In this document: piece by piece, positions 1 through 8,834 of the stretch
How the letters are laid out: the number at the start of each line of letters is the position of its first letter
How positions within the stretch are numbered: the stretch's first letter is position 1
Origin: Prauserella cavernicola
GTDB lineage: Bacteria > Actinomycetota > Actinomycetes > Mycobacteriales > Pseudonocardiaceae
Direction of reading: 5' to 3'
NCBI RefSeq assembly: GCF_016595675.1
Contig: NZ_JAENJH010000003.1
Location: 744,001 to 808,000, forward strand
Length of the DNA: 64,000 nt
The notes under the pieces: generated by a model
What the model saw: only the letters and a program-made list of their open reading frames with translations
Databases searched by the model: none
What the model was told of the DNA's origin: nothing
Made by a program: the position numbers and the translations under genes

Positions 1-2
1 CA

Positions 3-287
3 GACCTGGGCGGCTGGGCGCAGACCCGAACCTGCATGGCTGTCACCGGGCCACAGAATCTCATGTGGACGGTTGCGCTCCACGACCTCGGCGAACTGCA
101 CGCGGTGGTCGAGAAGCTGCGCATGTGCCATCCGGAGGTGCGAATCGGTGACAGGCACGCCGTCCTGCGGACGGTCAAGCTCTACGGCCGCCTGCTTGAC
201 GAGAACGGTCGTTGCTACGGCAGTGTTCCGCTGGACTTCTGGAAGCAGGACGCAGATACCCGAACGATGAGTCCTATTGAGAAATAG
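3..287 (+). CDS. Lrp/AsnC-family regulator, C-terminal part (5' truncated by window edge)
   Basis: The reading frame is open from the window edge, so the N-terminal HTH lies outside. The visible part ends with a run that resembles the C-terminal ligand-binding (RAM-like) half of actinobacterial Lrp/AsnC regulators: a WTV strand, a helix (LGELHAVVEKL), an LRTVKLYGRLLDENGR segment and a VPLDFW motif. Such proteins usually sense amino acids and control a neighbouring gene; the target here is unknown. An in-frame ATG at 36 exists, but a start there would remove the DNA-binding domain, so it is unlikely to be the real start. Confidence 0.6.
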   Translation, partial: DLGGWAQTRTCMAVTGPQNLMWTVALHDLGELHAVVEKLRMCHPEVRIGDRHAVLRTVKLYGRLLDENGRCYGSVPLDFWKQDADTRTMSPIEK

Positions 288-415
288 GCGACCATGCCTC
301 GCTTCCAGCTCGGCCGGGTGCAGCATCAAAGGTTGGTTCAGACCTCCGGACCCTGACCTGATGGTGTGATTCACGCCGGCAGGACTTGAGTCCGACGCGA
401 CGTCGGGGTTTGAGC

Positions 416-514
416 TTCGAGGGTCACTGGTTCATCAACCCGGACAGCAACATCGAGCTCTACCGCACCCTGGAGCGGTTCCTCGCCCACCACCTCGGCG
501 GACGACAGGGCTGA
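416..514 (+). pseudogene. Remnant of an S9-type peptidase / alpha-beta hydrolase C-terminus
   Basis: About 32 codons ending in a stop read FEGHWFINPDSNIELYRTL followed by a helix ending ERFLAHHLGG. This looks like the last segment of prolyl-oligopeptidase-type hydrolases, where the catalytic His sits in an EGH motif followed by a terminal helix with FL..HLGG. No start codon or upstream homology is visible, so only the tail survives. The flanks (288-415) hold nothing else I recognise. Confidence 0.45.
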
Positions 515-530
515 GACGCTTCTGCCCTGG

Positions 531-1406
531 TCATTGGTTGAGGCGGCGCGTCAGGACGTCCAGCATCGATCCGACCTTCTCAACGGTGAGCGAGATGTGA
601 CCGTGGTCAGGCTCCAGGTGGGCTCTGACGTCGGTCAGGTTGCGGGAGAGCCACTCGCCGTGGGCGATGGGAACCATGCGGTCCAGCTCCCCGTGCCACA
701 GCTCGACGGGGGCGACGACATCGGCGAGGTCGAAGCCCCAGTCGCCGCCCAGCGCCCGCAGATCGGCGAACCAACCTTCGTCGCCCGCCTCAAGGGCGTG
801 GTCCATGTTCGAGGCGTTGTCCGCGCCGAAGCCACTCGCCATCACGGAGACGTCGACCTCGGGAAAGAGGGACGACAGGTGCGCGGTGACGTCCTCGGGC
901 CGGTTCCCGCGAACCGCGGCCGCCATCTGGCTCACGGCCGCGCGTGCGGCCCGCTCGCCCTCCCTCAGGGTTCCGAACTGGACCTTGTTCTGCTCGCCCA
1001 TGCCGGCGAGGAAGTCGAGACCCGGTGCGGTGGGGGGAGCGAAGGAGGCATTGATCAGAACGCCGGAGACGCGGTGAGCGTCGACGGCGGCGGTTGCCAG
1101 CGCATGAGGGCCCCCGCCGGACCAACCGAACGTGCAGTAGCGATCGATATCCAGGTGATCGATCAGGTGAGCGCCGTCCGCCGCCGACTCGGCCACGGTT
1201 CGGCTCGGGACGGGGGCGGACCGGCCGTAGCCCGACCGCGAGTAGGTGACCACGCGGAACCCTCGCTCGAGCACGGGATCGAGCACCGTGCGCATGGGAA
1301 CAGCGGAACCGGGCATCCCATGATGGAACAGGACGACCGGGGCCTGCTTCGGGCCCAACGACTCGTATTCGAGTTCTCGACCTTCTGGGAGTCGTGCCAG
1401 CGGCAT
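531..1406 (-). CDS. Alpha/beta-fold hydrolase
   Basis: A 291-residue alpha/beta hydrolase. It shows the oxyanion HHGMPGS motif near residue 28, YSRSGYGRS, the nucleophile elbow GWSGGG near residue 94, the acid in GELDRMVP and the catalytic histidine in EPDHGHISL near the C-terminus. The triad is complete, so it is probably an active hydrolase of unknown substrate, cytoplasmic (no signal peptide). The ATG follows a GGAAGGA ribosome site. It converges with nothing on its left except the peptidase scrap, and the DUF5996 gene upstream points the same way. Confidence 0.85.
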   Translation of the reverse strand: MPLARLPEGRELEYESLGPKQAPVVLFHHGMPGSAVPMRTVLDPVLERGFRVVTYSRSGYGRSAPVPSRTVAESAADGAHLIDHLDIDRYCTFGWSGGGPHALATAAVDAHRVSGVLINASFAPPTAPGLDFLAGMGEQNKVQFGTLREGERAARAAVSQMAAAVRGNRPEDVTAHLSSLFPEVDVSVMASGFGADNASNMDHALEAGDEGWFADLRALGGDWGFDLADVVAPVELWHGELDRMVPIAHGEWLSRNLTDVRAHLEPDHGHISLTVEKVGSMLDVLTRRLNQ

Positions 1407-1453
1407 GGTCGTCCTTCCGGCTCAGCGGGTGGGTTCCGTCGGTATCGGCCTGG

Positions 1454-2410
1454 TCAGGCGTCGTTGCCGTGATGTGCGGCGGTGTGGTGCCACCGGGTGG
1501 GGTCGTCTTCGAGTTCGGTGCGGTTCCAGTTTCCGCGGTTCGCGGCGGCTTCGTAGGTGGTGTGGAGAAATTCGGCGACGGCGCGGTCGGGGTCGGGTGC
1601 GGTGCGGGCGGCCTCGTAGGGCAGCAGGAACTGCTGGTACTCGGTGCTGAAGTAGGCGCCGTCGGGGCCGACGGGCTGCTCGGCGAACCCGGCGGGTTCG
1701 GGGTAGGCGTAGGAGTAGAAGGCGCCCTCCTCGCCGCCGCCGGGCCAGAATCCGCAGCTGGACAGCTCCCGGGAGTAGCCCTCGACCATCACCCAGTCCC
1801 CGCAGTTGGGCACACCCCCAGGGTGCGGCGGGGCCGTGCGCCCGGAGAAGCGGGTGCAGGCCAGATCCATTCCGCCCCAGAAGAAGTGCACCGGGCTGAC
1901 CTTGCCGATGAAATGCGACCGGAACTCCCCGATCACCCGGTTGGCCTGCAACAGCTGCCGCCAGAACAGGGTGGCCGCCTCACCGTCGTACGAGGCATGG
2001 TCGTAGTCCTCGGCGAACGGGATCGCCGGATCGACCTCGTTCGGGAGCGGCCGGATCGGCGCCTCGATACCCAACTGATCGAGCATGGCCATCGTCCTGG
2101 CGTAGAACTCCGCGACCGGCATCGGCCGCAACGGCATGCTCCGCACACCGCCATCGCTGCTACGGACCTCCAGCCGGTGACCGACGAAGTCGAACTCGAT
2201 CTCGAAAGCCCCCGCCCGGTACGGGATCGACGACGTCGTCAACCCCCGCGCACTGACATACAACGTCACCTGCCACCAATGATTGAGCAACGGAGCATGC
2301 GCCATCCGGATCTTGCCCACGACCTGGGTCCACATATGCAACGTCTCACGAGTGGCGGCCCACTCCGCAACCCGCAAACCCGGCCAACTCACCATCGCGG
2401 AACTCGTCAT
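1454..2410 (-). CDS. DUF5996 family protein
   Basis: A 318-residue protein of the DUF5996 type. Recognisable features are the N-terminal LNHWWQVTLYVSARGLTTSSIPY stretch, a central DYDHASYDGEAATLFWRQLLQAN segment and the FIGKVSPVHFFWGGMDLACTRFSGRTAP block. The biochemical role of the family is not known. No signal peptide or membrane helix. It starts with ATG behind an AAGGATGTGAGG purine stretch and lies between the alpha/beta hydrolase and the flavin reductase gene, all on the same strand. Confidence 0.8.
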   Translation of the reverse strand: MTSSAMVSWPGLRVAEWAATRETLHMWTQVVGKIRMAHAPLLNHWWQVTLYVSARGLTTSSIPYRAGAFEIEFDFVGHRLEVRSSDGGVRSMPLRPMPVAEFYARTMAMLDQLGIEAPIRPLPNEVDPAIPFAEDYDHASYDGEAATLFWRQLLQANRVIGEFRSHFIGKVSPVHFFWGGMDLACTRFSGRTAPPHPGGVPNCGDWVMVEGYSRELSSCGFWPGGGEEGAFYSYAYPEPAGFAEQPVGPDGAYFSTEYQQFLLPYEAARTAPDPDRAVAEFLHTTYEAAANRGNWNRTELEDDPTRWHHTAAHHGNDA

Positions 2411-2450
2411 CGATCCTCACATCCTTCGGGACACCACAAAAAGGTGGCGA

Positions 2451-3170
2451 TCAGCGGTACTCGGGATTGGCGTTGTCGGGGTGATGGCCCGCGTCCCAGG
2501 CCGTGCGCTGGTTGCCGTAGGCCGGGAACCCGCCGGCGCGTCGGATCATCGACGCGAGATGGAGCAGGTTGTAGGTCATGAACGCGATGTTGCGGTTGGT
2601 GAAGTCGTTCTCCGGGCCGCCGGAGCCTTCGTCGAGGTAGGAGGGCCCGGGGCCGACCTCGCCGATCCAGCCCGCGTCGGACTGGGGCGGCACGGTGAAC
2701 CCGATGTGCTGCAGGCTGAAGAGGATGCTCATCGCGCAGTGCTTGAGACCGTCCTCGTTGCCGGTGAGCAGGCAGCCACCGACGCGCCCGTAGTAGGCGT
2801 ACTGGCCTTGGTCGTTGAGCACGCCGGAGTAGCCGTAGAGCCGCTCGATCACCCGGCGGGTCACCGAGCTGTTGTCGCCGAGCCAGATCGGTCCGGCGAT
2901 GACCAGGATGTCGGCAGCCAGGACCCGGTCCAGCAGCGCGGGCCATTCGTCGGTGTCCCACCCGTACTCGGTCATGTCCGGGCGGACACCGGTGGCGATG
3001 TCGTGATCGACGGCGCGGATCTGGTCGACGCTGACCCCGTTCGCCTCCATGATCGCCACACTGCGGTCGATCACCCCCTGGGTGTGGCTGAGGTCGGGGG
3101 AGCGGTTGAGGGTGCAGTTGATGTACATCGCGCGCAGCCCGGTGAAATCGGGTTTCTCGATCGCGGTCAT
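2451..3170 (-). CDS. NADPH-dependent FMN reductase / flavodoxin-like NAD(P)H oxidoreductase
   Basis: A flavodoxin-fold protein of 239 residues. The start MTAIEKPDF is chosen because an AAAGGA site lies just upstream; a longer frame adds ten residues without conservation. It shows the MYINCTLNRSPDLSHTQGVID phosphate-binding loop, ADILVIAGPIWLGDNSS and GVLNDQGQYAYYGRVGGCLLTGNEDGLKHC, typical of flavin reductases that act on quinones or supply FMNH2. Cytoplasmic. It sits upstream of the DUF5996 gene and downstream of the pirin gene on the same strand, an arrangement that suggests redox stress chemistry, but the partner is not shown by sequence. Confidence 0.8.
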   Translation of the reverse strand: MTAIEKPDFTGLRAMYINCTLNRSPDLSHTQGVIDRSVAIMEANGVSVDQIRAVDHDIATGVRPDMTEYGWDTDEWPALLDRVLAADILVIAGPIWLGDNSSVTRRVIERLYGYSGVLNDQGQYAYYGRVGGCLLTGNEDGLKHCAMSILFSLQHIGFTVPPQSDAGWIGEVGPGPSYLDEGSGGPENDFTNRNIAFMTYNLLHLASMIRRAGGFPAYGNQRTAWDAGHHPDNANPEYR

Positions 3171-3336
3171 GGTGGTCCTTTCCCGTCCGAAGCCGGACAT
3201 TGACGGGTGCTTCCGGTTACGGGCGTGCGGCCGGCCACGTCGCGGCCCACCTGGTCGGTGACGTCGGTGAACTCAGTGTGCTTCGTAGGTGGCGAGCCAG
3301 GGCCGGGCTTGCCGGCTCGTATCACGATGGGGTGTT

Positions 3337-4308
3337 TCACCTGCGGCTCCGGGGCAGGATCTGCGCGTTGGGCAGTGCGGGTGCGGGCAGGCGTTGTGGC
3401 GTGCCGGTGTAGCCGTCGATGCGGCCGAACTGGTCGGACTCGCGTTGCCATGCCTCGCGGAAGGCCACGATCTCGTCGTGGCCGCGGGCCACGAAGTTCC
3501 ACCACATCACGATGTCCTCGTCGAACGGGGCGCCGCCGAGCACCAGCACCCGGGCCGGCTGCCCGCCGGGGTTCTCCAGCGTCAGGGTCGATGCGCCGGG
3601 CGCGAGGTAGCCGAGATCGGCCGGGGCCAGGCTGGTGCCGGCGAGCACGACCGTGCCGGTGTCGGCGAGGACGCCGTGTTCGTGGGTGGGGTCGACGGCC
3701 AGCGTGATGCTGGCCTGCGGATCGAGGACGATCTCCGCCCCGAGCAGCGGGGTGAAGGTCGGCACGGGGGAGGTCTCGCCGGCGAGGTCGCCCAGCAACA
3801 CTCGCGCGGTGGCGCCGCCGATGTCGATCGAGGGCGGTGTGTGGTGGTGGAAGTCGCGTGCCGTGTGGCGGTGCGCGTCGGGCAGGGCGATCCACAGCTG
3901 CACGCCGTGCAGGGTCGTGACGCCCGGGGTGGAGACCTCGGAATGGCAGATGCCGTGCCCGCCGGTCATCAGGTTCAGCTCGCCGGGCCGCAGGATCGCG
4001 TGGGTGCCGAGGCTGTCGCGGTGCTCGACCTCCCCGGCGAAGAGCCAGGTCGCGGTCTGCAGGCCGGTGTGCGGGTGCGGGGGCACGTCCATGCCCCCGC
4101 TGCGATCGACGGTGGCGGGTCCGAAGTGGTCGGCGAAGCACCATGCGCCGATCAGCGATCGCTTGCGCTGCGGCAGCGTACGCCGGACCGCCATCGCCCG
4201 AGGGCCGCCGAGCGGTACCTCCCGTGCGGACAGGACCTCGACCCCGTCCGTGCCGGGTGCGCCGCCAGGGCAGGTGAGTTCGACCGGGACCGTGTCGGTG
4301 TTGCTCAT
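3337..4308 (-). CDS. Pirin family protein
   Basis: A pirin-type bicupin of 323 residues from MSNTDTVPV. The N-terminal cupin has the metal motif: GGMDVPPHPHTGLQTATWLFAGEVEHRDSLG supplies the two His and later residues, and GHGICHSEVS the remaining His. The C-terminal cupin carries FDEDIVMWWNFVARGHDEI, typical of the family. Pirins act as quercetinase-like dioxygenases or redox-sensing regulators. The start is preceded by GAGGA. It is divergent from a MarR gene, and a minus-strand promoter overlapping a palindrome lies between them, so MarR control of pirin is likely. Confidence 0.88.
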   Translation of the reverse strand: MSNTDTVPVELTCPGGAPGTDGVEVLSAREVPLGGPRAMAVRRTLPQRKRSLIGAWCFADHFGPATVDRSGGMDVPPHPHTGLQTATWLFAGEVEHRDSLGTHAILRPGELNLMTGGHGICHSEVSTPGVTTLHGVQLWIALPDAHRHTARDFHHHTPPSIDIGGATARVLLGDLAGETSPVPTFTPLLGAEIVLDPQASITLAVDPTHEHGVLADTGTVVLAGTSLAPADLGYLAPGASTLTLENPGGQPARVLVLGGAPFDEDIVMWWNFVARGHDEIVAFREAWQRESDQFGRIDGYTGTPQRLPAPALPNAQILPRSRR

Positions 4309-4393
4309 GTACTGGTTCCTCAGGCGGCTTCGTCGGATCCGGCCGAAGTCGGCGCTCAGGTGCGGGCGCCGGCTCATTTGGTTGACGTGTCTA

Positions 4394-4422
4394 CAAATAT
4401 CCGGTTTTTAGTGACGTGTCAA
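4394..4422 (-). promoter_or_regulatory. Predicted sigma70-type promoter of the pirin gene
   Basis: On the minus strand TTGACA (4422-4417) and TATTTG (4399-4394) are separated by 17 bases, close to the vegetative consensus. The -35 box lies inside the palindrome at 4410-4429, which would let a bound MarR protein block polymerase. Confidence 0.55.
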
Positions 4423-4429
4423 CGTCACT
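4410..4429. promoter_or_regulatory. Candidate MarR operator
   Basis: Perfect inverted repeat AGTGACG-TGTCAA-CGTCACT. TGACGTGTC in its left half is repeated directly at 4383-4391, 29 bp upstream. The site lies 14 bp before the MarR start codon and over the pirin -35 box, so it could serve autoregulation and pirin control. Confidence 0.6.
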
Positions 4430-4443
4430 GCTAGGCTCCGCGC

Positions 4444-4908
4444 ATGGATGAGGCGCGCTGGCTCGACGAGCGGGAAGCGCTCGTGTGGCGCGGGATGATC
4501 GGTGTGCTGCAGCGCGTGACCGCGGAGACGGAGCGTCAGCTGGTCCAGAACTCGGGGCTGTCCGCCGCGGAGTACACCCTGTTGGTGCCGCTCTCGGAGG
4601 CTCCGGACGGGCTGCTGCGGGCGCGTGACCTCGGCCGGATGGTCGCCTGGGAGCGCAGCCGGATCTCCCACCAGATCATCCGGATGGAGAAGCGGGGCCT
4701 GGTCGCCCGTGAGGAGTGCGGCGAGGACGCGCGCGGGTCGATGGTCCGGCTCACCGAGGCGGGCCGGTCGGCCATCGTCGCCGCCGCACCCGCGCACGTC
4801 GCCGCCGTCCGGCAGTACTTCTTCGGCGCGCTCACCGATGCCGAGATCGATGTCATCGGACCCGCGCTCGAACGGGTCCTCGACCGGCTCCCCGACAACG
4901 ATGGATGA
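4444..4908 (+). CDS. MarR family transcriptional regulator
   Basis: A 154-residue winged-helix MarR protein. The recognition part reads DLGRMVAWERSRISHQIIRMEKRGLV followed by the wing VAREECGEDARGSMVRLTEAGRSA. Helices at either end form the usual dimer interface. Such dimers repress nearby genes until a phenolic or oxidative ligand binds. It is divergent from the pirin gene, with a palindrome immediately upstream, and probably controls that gene and itself. No cysteine sits in the expected redox position of OhrR types, apart from Cys near residue 90 (EECGED). Confidence 0.88.
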   Translation: MDEARWLDEREALVWRGMIGVLQRVTAETERQLVQNSGLSAAEYTLLVPLSEAPDGLLRARDLGRMVAWERSRISHQIIRMEKRGLVAREECGEDARGSMVRLTEAGRSAIVAAAPAHVAAVRQYFFGALTDAEIDVIGPALERVLDRLPDNDG

Positions 4909-5113
4909 CGCCGTCCCCTCGACGGGTCGTGTCCGGCCGGCTTTCGGGGGAGCCGCCCGTGCGGGTGTGGTCGGCGAGCACCTCGTCGTCGTTCGCGCTG
5001 CCCACGGTGTGGGGCCTGCTCAGCTCTGGTTCGCGCCGACGACGTAGCTGCTCACGAGCGCGGCGACGTTCTCCCGTCACCGTGCTCGGCCGCGCCCGCG
5101 CACGCCGAATGAT

Positions 5114-5935
5114 CTAGCCCGGGAGCTGGTCCTCGAGCGAGCCTCCGGTCCACTTCTGCTCGCCGGGCATCGGGTCGTCGCACCGTCGCACGAAGGCGGC
5201 GATCTCGATCAGGAGCAGGTCGGTGAGCGGGTGTGCGCGCTGGGCTGACCCATGTTGCTGTCCGGCCACCACGCGGAGCTCGACCTCGCAGCCCGCGCGG
5301 GCGGCGGCGTGGGCGACGGCCAGGGTGTCGTCGCGGAGGATCTCGTGGCCGCCGCAGAACAGGAACAGTGGCGGCGCGTCGGTCCAGGTGCTCGGTGGCG
5401 CGAGCGCGGGGGACACCGCCGGGTCTTCCGGGTTCGCGGCACCGAGGTACATGGGGCCGATCTGATGCGCCTGGCCGGGCGTGATCCGGTCGAGTCCGTC
5501 GTTGTCCGCCAGCGATCGCTGGGTGAGGGTGAAATCAAGGAAGCCCGACAGCGCGACGACGCCGGAGGGCATGGGCAGTCCGTGCTCGGCGGCGCGGGTG
5601 ATCACCGTCAGGGCCATCGTCGCGCCCGCGGAGTGCCCGTAGACCACCACGTTCTCCGGTGCCCAGCCCGCGTCGAGCAGTTGCCGGTACGCCGCGATCG
5701 TGTCGTCGCTCGCGGCCGGGAACGGGTTCTCGGGGCCGATCCGGAAGTGCGGCAGCACGACCGGCCGCTCCAGTGCCGCCGCGATCCGGTCCCCGTAGAG
5801 GTCGGGAGCCTCGTCGAACAGGAACGCCCCGCCGTGCAGGTAGAGCGCCACCTTCGCCCCGGGCTCGGGGGCACGCAGCTGCGGCGGGAGCTCCTCGCCC
5901 GGCTGCAGTTCGATGACCTCGGCGTCGACACTCAT
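5114..5935 (-). CDS. HSL-family esterase/lipase-like alpha/beta hydrolase
   Basis: A 273-residue alpha/beta hydrolase of the hormone-sensitive-lipase type. Near residue 35 it has the oxyanion motif YLHGGAFLF, then the nucleophile elbow YGHSAGATMA, and the acid and His regions FCGGHEILRDD and AGQQHGSAQ. No signal peptide. The ATG at 5935 is preferred because GAGGAG (5946-5951) is 10 bases upstream; the GTG at 5944 would be one base from that site. Substrate unknown, probably short-chain esters. The 4909-5113 stretch downstream holds nothing I recognise. Confidence 0.82.
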   Translation of the reverse strand: MSVDAEVIELQPGEELPPQLRAPEPGAKVALYLHGGAFLFDEAPDLYGDRIAAALERPVVLPHFRIGPENPFPAASDDTIAAYRQLLDAGWAPENVVVYGHSAGATMALTVITRAAEHGLPMPSGVVALSGFLDFTLTQRSLADNDGLDRITPGQAHQIGPMYLGAANPEDPAVSPALAPPSTWTDAPPLFLFCGGHEILRDDTLAVAHAAARAGCEVELRVVAGQQHGSAQRAHPLTDLLLIEIAAFVRRCDDPMPGEQKWTGGSLEDQLPG

Positions 5936-6129
5936 GATCCACACTCTCCTCGGGGCGGCGGTACGCGGGCAGAGCCGAGGCTACGGCGTCGCGACCGGGC
6001 GCACCTGCTGATGACCATGTGGTGCCCTGGAGGAGTGACGAACCAGGTGTCCACAGTGGATGGTTTGAATGGGTCGACGCCGCGTTCGTCGACCCCGCCC
6101 ACCTGCGACGCGCCACACTTTCGAGGTCG

Positions 6130-6864
6130 CTACTCGCAGAGTGCCGAGTCGTGGACGTCGAAGGACTGCCGGGCCACTTCCGTGCCGACGGTGTTCGTGA
6201 CGACCGACGCGAACCGGTCGTCATCGGTGACGCCGGTCGTCGAGACGTGGCCCGTTTCCAGGCCGCCGTTCTTCGCCCAGTACGTGCCCCCGCACGGCAA
6301 GGGGACCTCGTCGATCCCGAGCCCCGTGCCGCCGAGCGCCACGGGCACGGTCCTGCGCATCTCCGCCAGCGCGGCATCCGACATGACCTCGCCGTCGAGC
6401 AGCGCGCGGAAGAACGTCACCGAGTCCTCCAATGTGGACTCCATCGCCCCCGCCGTGGAGTAGAGCGACCGCTCGAGCACGGTGGTGTTGTCGACCCACA
6501 GGAAGAACGGCGGGATCCGGCCGCCCGTGTAGCCGTGCACGAACGGCTCCGCCAGCGCCCGCTCGCCCGGTGCCGGGAACGACGTGTCCTCAAGACCGAG
6601 TGGTTCGATGATCCGCTCCGTGATCGCGTCGCCCGCGTACTGGCCGGTGATCTTCTCGATGAGTATGCCGAGCACCTGGTAGCCGGTGTTGGAGTAGATG
6701 CTCTGCTCACCGGGCGCGGCCACGGGCGGCTCGTCCATCGCCGCGTGGACCAGGTCGGCCAGCGCGTAGGTGCCGACCGGGCCCGGCTTCGCGTCGCCGG
6801 AGAACCGGATCAGTCCGCTGGTGTGCTGCAGCAGCTGCCGCGCGGTGATGACGTTGCCGTCGTC
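6130..6864 (-). pseudogene. Truncated serine hydrolase (beta-lactamase / D,D-carboxypeptidase class C fold)
   Basis: About 240 residues match the C-terminal two thirds of class C beta-lactamase/transpeptidase-like hydrolases: ITARQLLQHTSGL, the YxN motif as YSNTGY, LGLEDTSFPAPGERA and a late GGLETGHVSTT strand (KTG-like box region). The N-terminal portion with signal peptide and the catalytic SxxK is missing; homology begins abruptly near 6864, where the opposite strand carries the tail of another gene. It cannot be catalytic without the serine, so I read it as a broken gene. The 5945-6129 gap holds nothing recognisable. Confidence 0.65.
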
Positions 6865-6975
6865 ATCGCGGTCTCGATCGTGCTGGTCATTGCCGCGCTC
6901 GGCGCCCTGATCCGTGCGCCCCGGCGACTCCCGGAGACCGCTGAGCCGCACAGCGACGCCAGCTCCGGCCGCTGA
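6853..6975 (+). pseudogene. C-terminal scrap of a membrane transporter
   Basis: Roughly 40 codons ending in TGA encode a hydrophobic helix (AVVIAVSIVLVIAALGALI) followed by a basic, polar tail RAPRRLPETAEPHSDASSG. This is how many major-facilitator proteins end. Nothing upstream in this frame is membrane-like, and the helix starts where the truncated hydrolase on the other strand begins, so a deletion or rearrangement junction lies at about 6850-6865. Confidence 0.45.
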
Positions 6976-7038
6976 ACCTCGAGCAGGTGGAGTCGCGCCC
7001 GGCGACCCACGTGACCTGCCGCGTGCGGTGAGACCGGC

Positions 7039-8181
7039 TCAGTGTGCGGAGGCGGCCGAGGGCAGCACGACCTGGACGGCGAGCCCACCCTCGGGACGCG
7101 GCCAGGCGGTGGCGCCGCCACCGTGGGCCTCGGCGATCGCGCGCACGACCGAGAGCCCGAGCCCGCTTCCCGGTGGCGGTTCGGCCCGGTCGAAGCACAG
7201 CCTGCGGAACGGCTCGAAGAGCTGCTCCGCCAGGGTGTCGTCCACCGGGGGGCCGCCGTTGGTGAGCTCCAGCGCGCAGTTCGTGCCGTCGCTCGTGGTG
7301 CGGATGCGGACCCAGCCACCGGGCTCGTTGTGCACGAACGCGTTGTCCACCAGGTTGTGCACCAGCTGGGTGAGCAGAACGGGCTCGCCGAGCACCTTGG
7401 CCGTGGCGAGGTCGAGGGCGGGCTCGACCCGTTCCGTGGCGCGAGCGAGGAGGTCGCGCACGGTGTCGTCCACCAGCATCGCCAGGTCCACACGCTCCGT
7501 GCGGTGGATCGTGTCCGGGTTCTGCGCCAGCGTGAGCAGCCCGTCGAGCACGCGCTGCTGGTGGTCGAGCCCGGCGAGGAGCTTGTTCCCCAGCTCGACC
7601 AGCTCGGCGGGGGCGCCCGGCCGAGCCATCGTCACCTCGATCACCGCCCGCTGGGTCGCCACCGGCGACTTCAGCTCGTGTGCGGCGTTGGCGAGAAACC
7701 GTCGCTGGCTCGTGAACGAGCGCTCCAGCCGCATCAGCATGTGGTCGAACGCGTCGGCCAGCTCCTTGATCTCGTCGGCAGGGCCGTCCAGCGAGTTGCG
7801 CATGTGCAGCTCCTGGTCGGCCACCCGTTGTGCGGTGGCGGTGATGGTCCGGACCGGCCGCAGCGCACGACGGGCGGTGCCCCAGCCGAGCACCGCGGCC
7901 ACGGCCATCACGACGACCAGCGCGATGAGGCCGCTGATGAGCACCGCGGAGTAGGTGATGGTGCCCAGATCGTTCACCGGCTGGAGCTCCGCCTGCGGTG
8001 GTGGGCCGATCTCGCCGGACACGCCGGAATCGCCGGACACGCTCGGCCTCGAACCCGCCACGCTGGCCGGGAGCACGCCGTCCGACAACAGCACGATCAG
8101 CCCGAGCATGATCGAACCCGTGACGGCGGTCAGCGCCACGTAGGCGACCGTCAACCGCGTCCGCAGCGACCAGCGCTTCAC
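7039..8181 (-). CDS. Two-component sensor histidine kinase
   Basis: A 380-residue membrane kinase. Membrane helices at about 11-32 and 78-100 bracket a short extracellular loop; a HAMP region follows, then the dimerisation box ANAAHELKSPVATQRAVIE with phospho-accepting His168. The ATPase part has NLVDNAFVHNEPG (N box) and PPGSGLGLSVV (G box). It overlaps the response regulator gene by four bases (ATGA), so the two are co-translated, regulator first. The small extracytoplasmic loop gives no hint of its signal. Confidence 0.92.
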   Translation of the reverse strand: MKRWSLRTRLTVAYVALTAVTGSIMLGLIVLLSDGVLPASVAGSRPSVSGDSGVSGEIGPPPQAELQPVNDLGTITYSAVLISGLIALVVVMAVAAVLGWGTARRALRPVRTITATAQRVADQELHMRNSLDGPADEIKELADAFDHMLMRLERSFTSQRRFLANAAHELKSPVATQRAVIEVTMARPGAPAELVELGNKLLAGLDHQQRVLDGLLTLAQNPDTIHRTERVDLAMLVDDTVRDLLARATERVEPALDLATAKVLGEPVLLTQLVHNLVDNAFVHNEPGGWVRIRTTSDGTNCALELTNGGPPVDDTLAEQLFEPFRRLCFDRAEPPPGSGLGLSVVRAIAEAHGGGATAWPRPEGGLAVQVVLPSAASAH

Positions 8182-8834
8182 GGGATCCGGTATCCCACAC
8201 CGGAGACGGTCTCGATGAGTGCGGGCTTTCCCAGTTTTCTGCGCAGCGAGGTCATGGTCACGCGCACGACATTGGTGAACGGATTAATGTTCTCGTCCCA
8301 CGCCGACTCCAGCAGGTCTTCCGTGGAAACGACGCCGCCGTCCGCGCGCAGCAATTCCTCCAGTACCGCGAATTCCTTCTTGGTCAGCGAAACCGGGAAG
8401 GTGTCGCGCAGTACGCGATGCCGCGCGGGGTCGAGCACCACGTCCGCGCGGCGCAGCACCGGTGGCACGGCCGACCTGCTGCGCCGCCCGAGCGCCCGCA
8501 CCCTGGTGGCCAGCTCGGCGAAGACGAACGGCTTCGGCAGGTAGTCGTCGGCCCCCAGCTCCAGCCCGAAGATCCGCTCCGCGACGTCCGACGCCGCCGT
8601 GAGCAGCAGTATTCGGGTGTGCGGGTGCTCGTCGACGACCGTCCGGCACACCTCGTCACCGTGCACGACCGGCAGGCCGCGGTCGAGTACAAGCACGTCG
8701 TAGCGGTTCACCCGGCAGCGGTCGAGCGCGGCGGCGCCGTCGTAGGCGACATCCACGGCGAGGCCGGTGTCGCGCAGGCCCTCGACCACGGCGTCGGCCA
8801 TCATTTTCTGGTCCTCCACCACCAATACGCGCAT
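8178..8834 (-). CDS. OmpR-family response regulator
   Basis: A 218-residue regulator. The receiver domain has the acidic pocket VVEDQ, phospho-acceptor Asp51 in VLDRGLP and Lys101 in YLPKPF. The C-terminal winged helix reads LTKKEFAVLEELL, then a recognition helix NPFTNVVRVTMTSLRRKLG and the wing IETVSGVGYRIP. It is first in the operon with the kinase and divergent from the small secreted protein at 9022. The intergenic region has an imperfect TAAG-N6-CTTA motif at 8924-8937 that could be a target site. Confidence 0.92.
   Translation of the reverse strand: MRVLVVEDQKMMADAVVEGLRDTGLAVDVAYDGAAALDRCRVNRYDVLVLDRGLPVVHGDEVCRTVVDEHPHTRILLLTAASDVAERIFGLELGADDYLPKPFVFAELATRVRALGRRSRSAVPPVLRRADVVLDPARHRVLRDTFPVSLTKKEFAVLEELLRADGGVVSTEDLLESAWDENINPFTNVVRVTMTSLRRKLGKPALIETVSGVGYRIP

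Noticed and set aside
4909-5113. Possible gene fragment between MarR and the esterase
   Set aside because: Neither strand gives a recognisable stretch or a start with a ribosome site.
6019-6975. A 318-codon plus ORF
   Set aside because: It is opposite the hydrolase remnant and only its last 40 codons look like protein.
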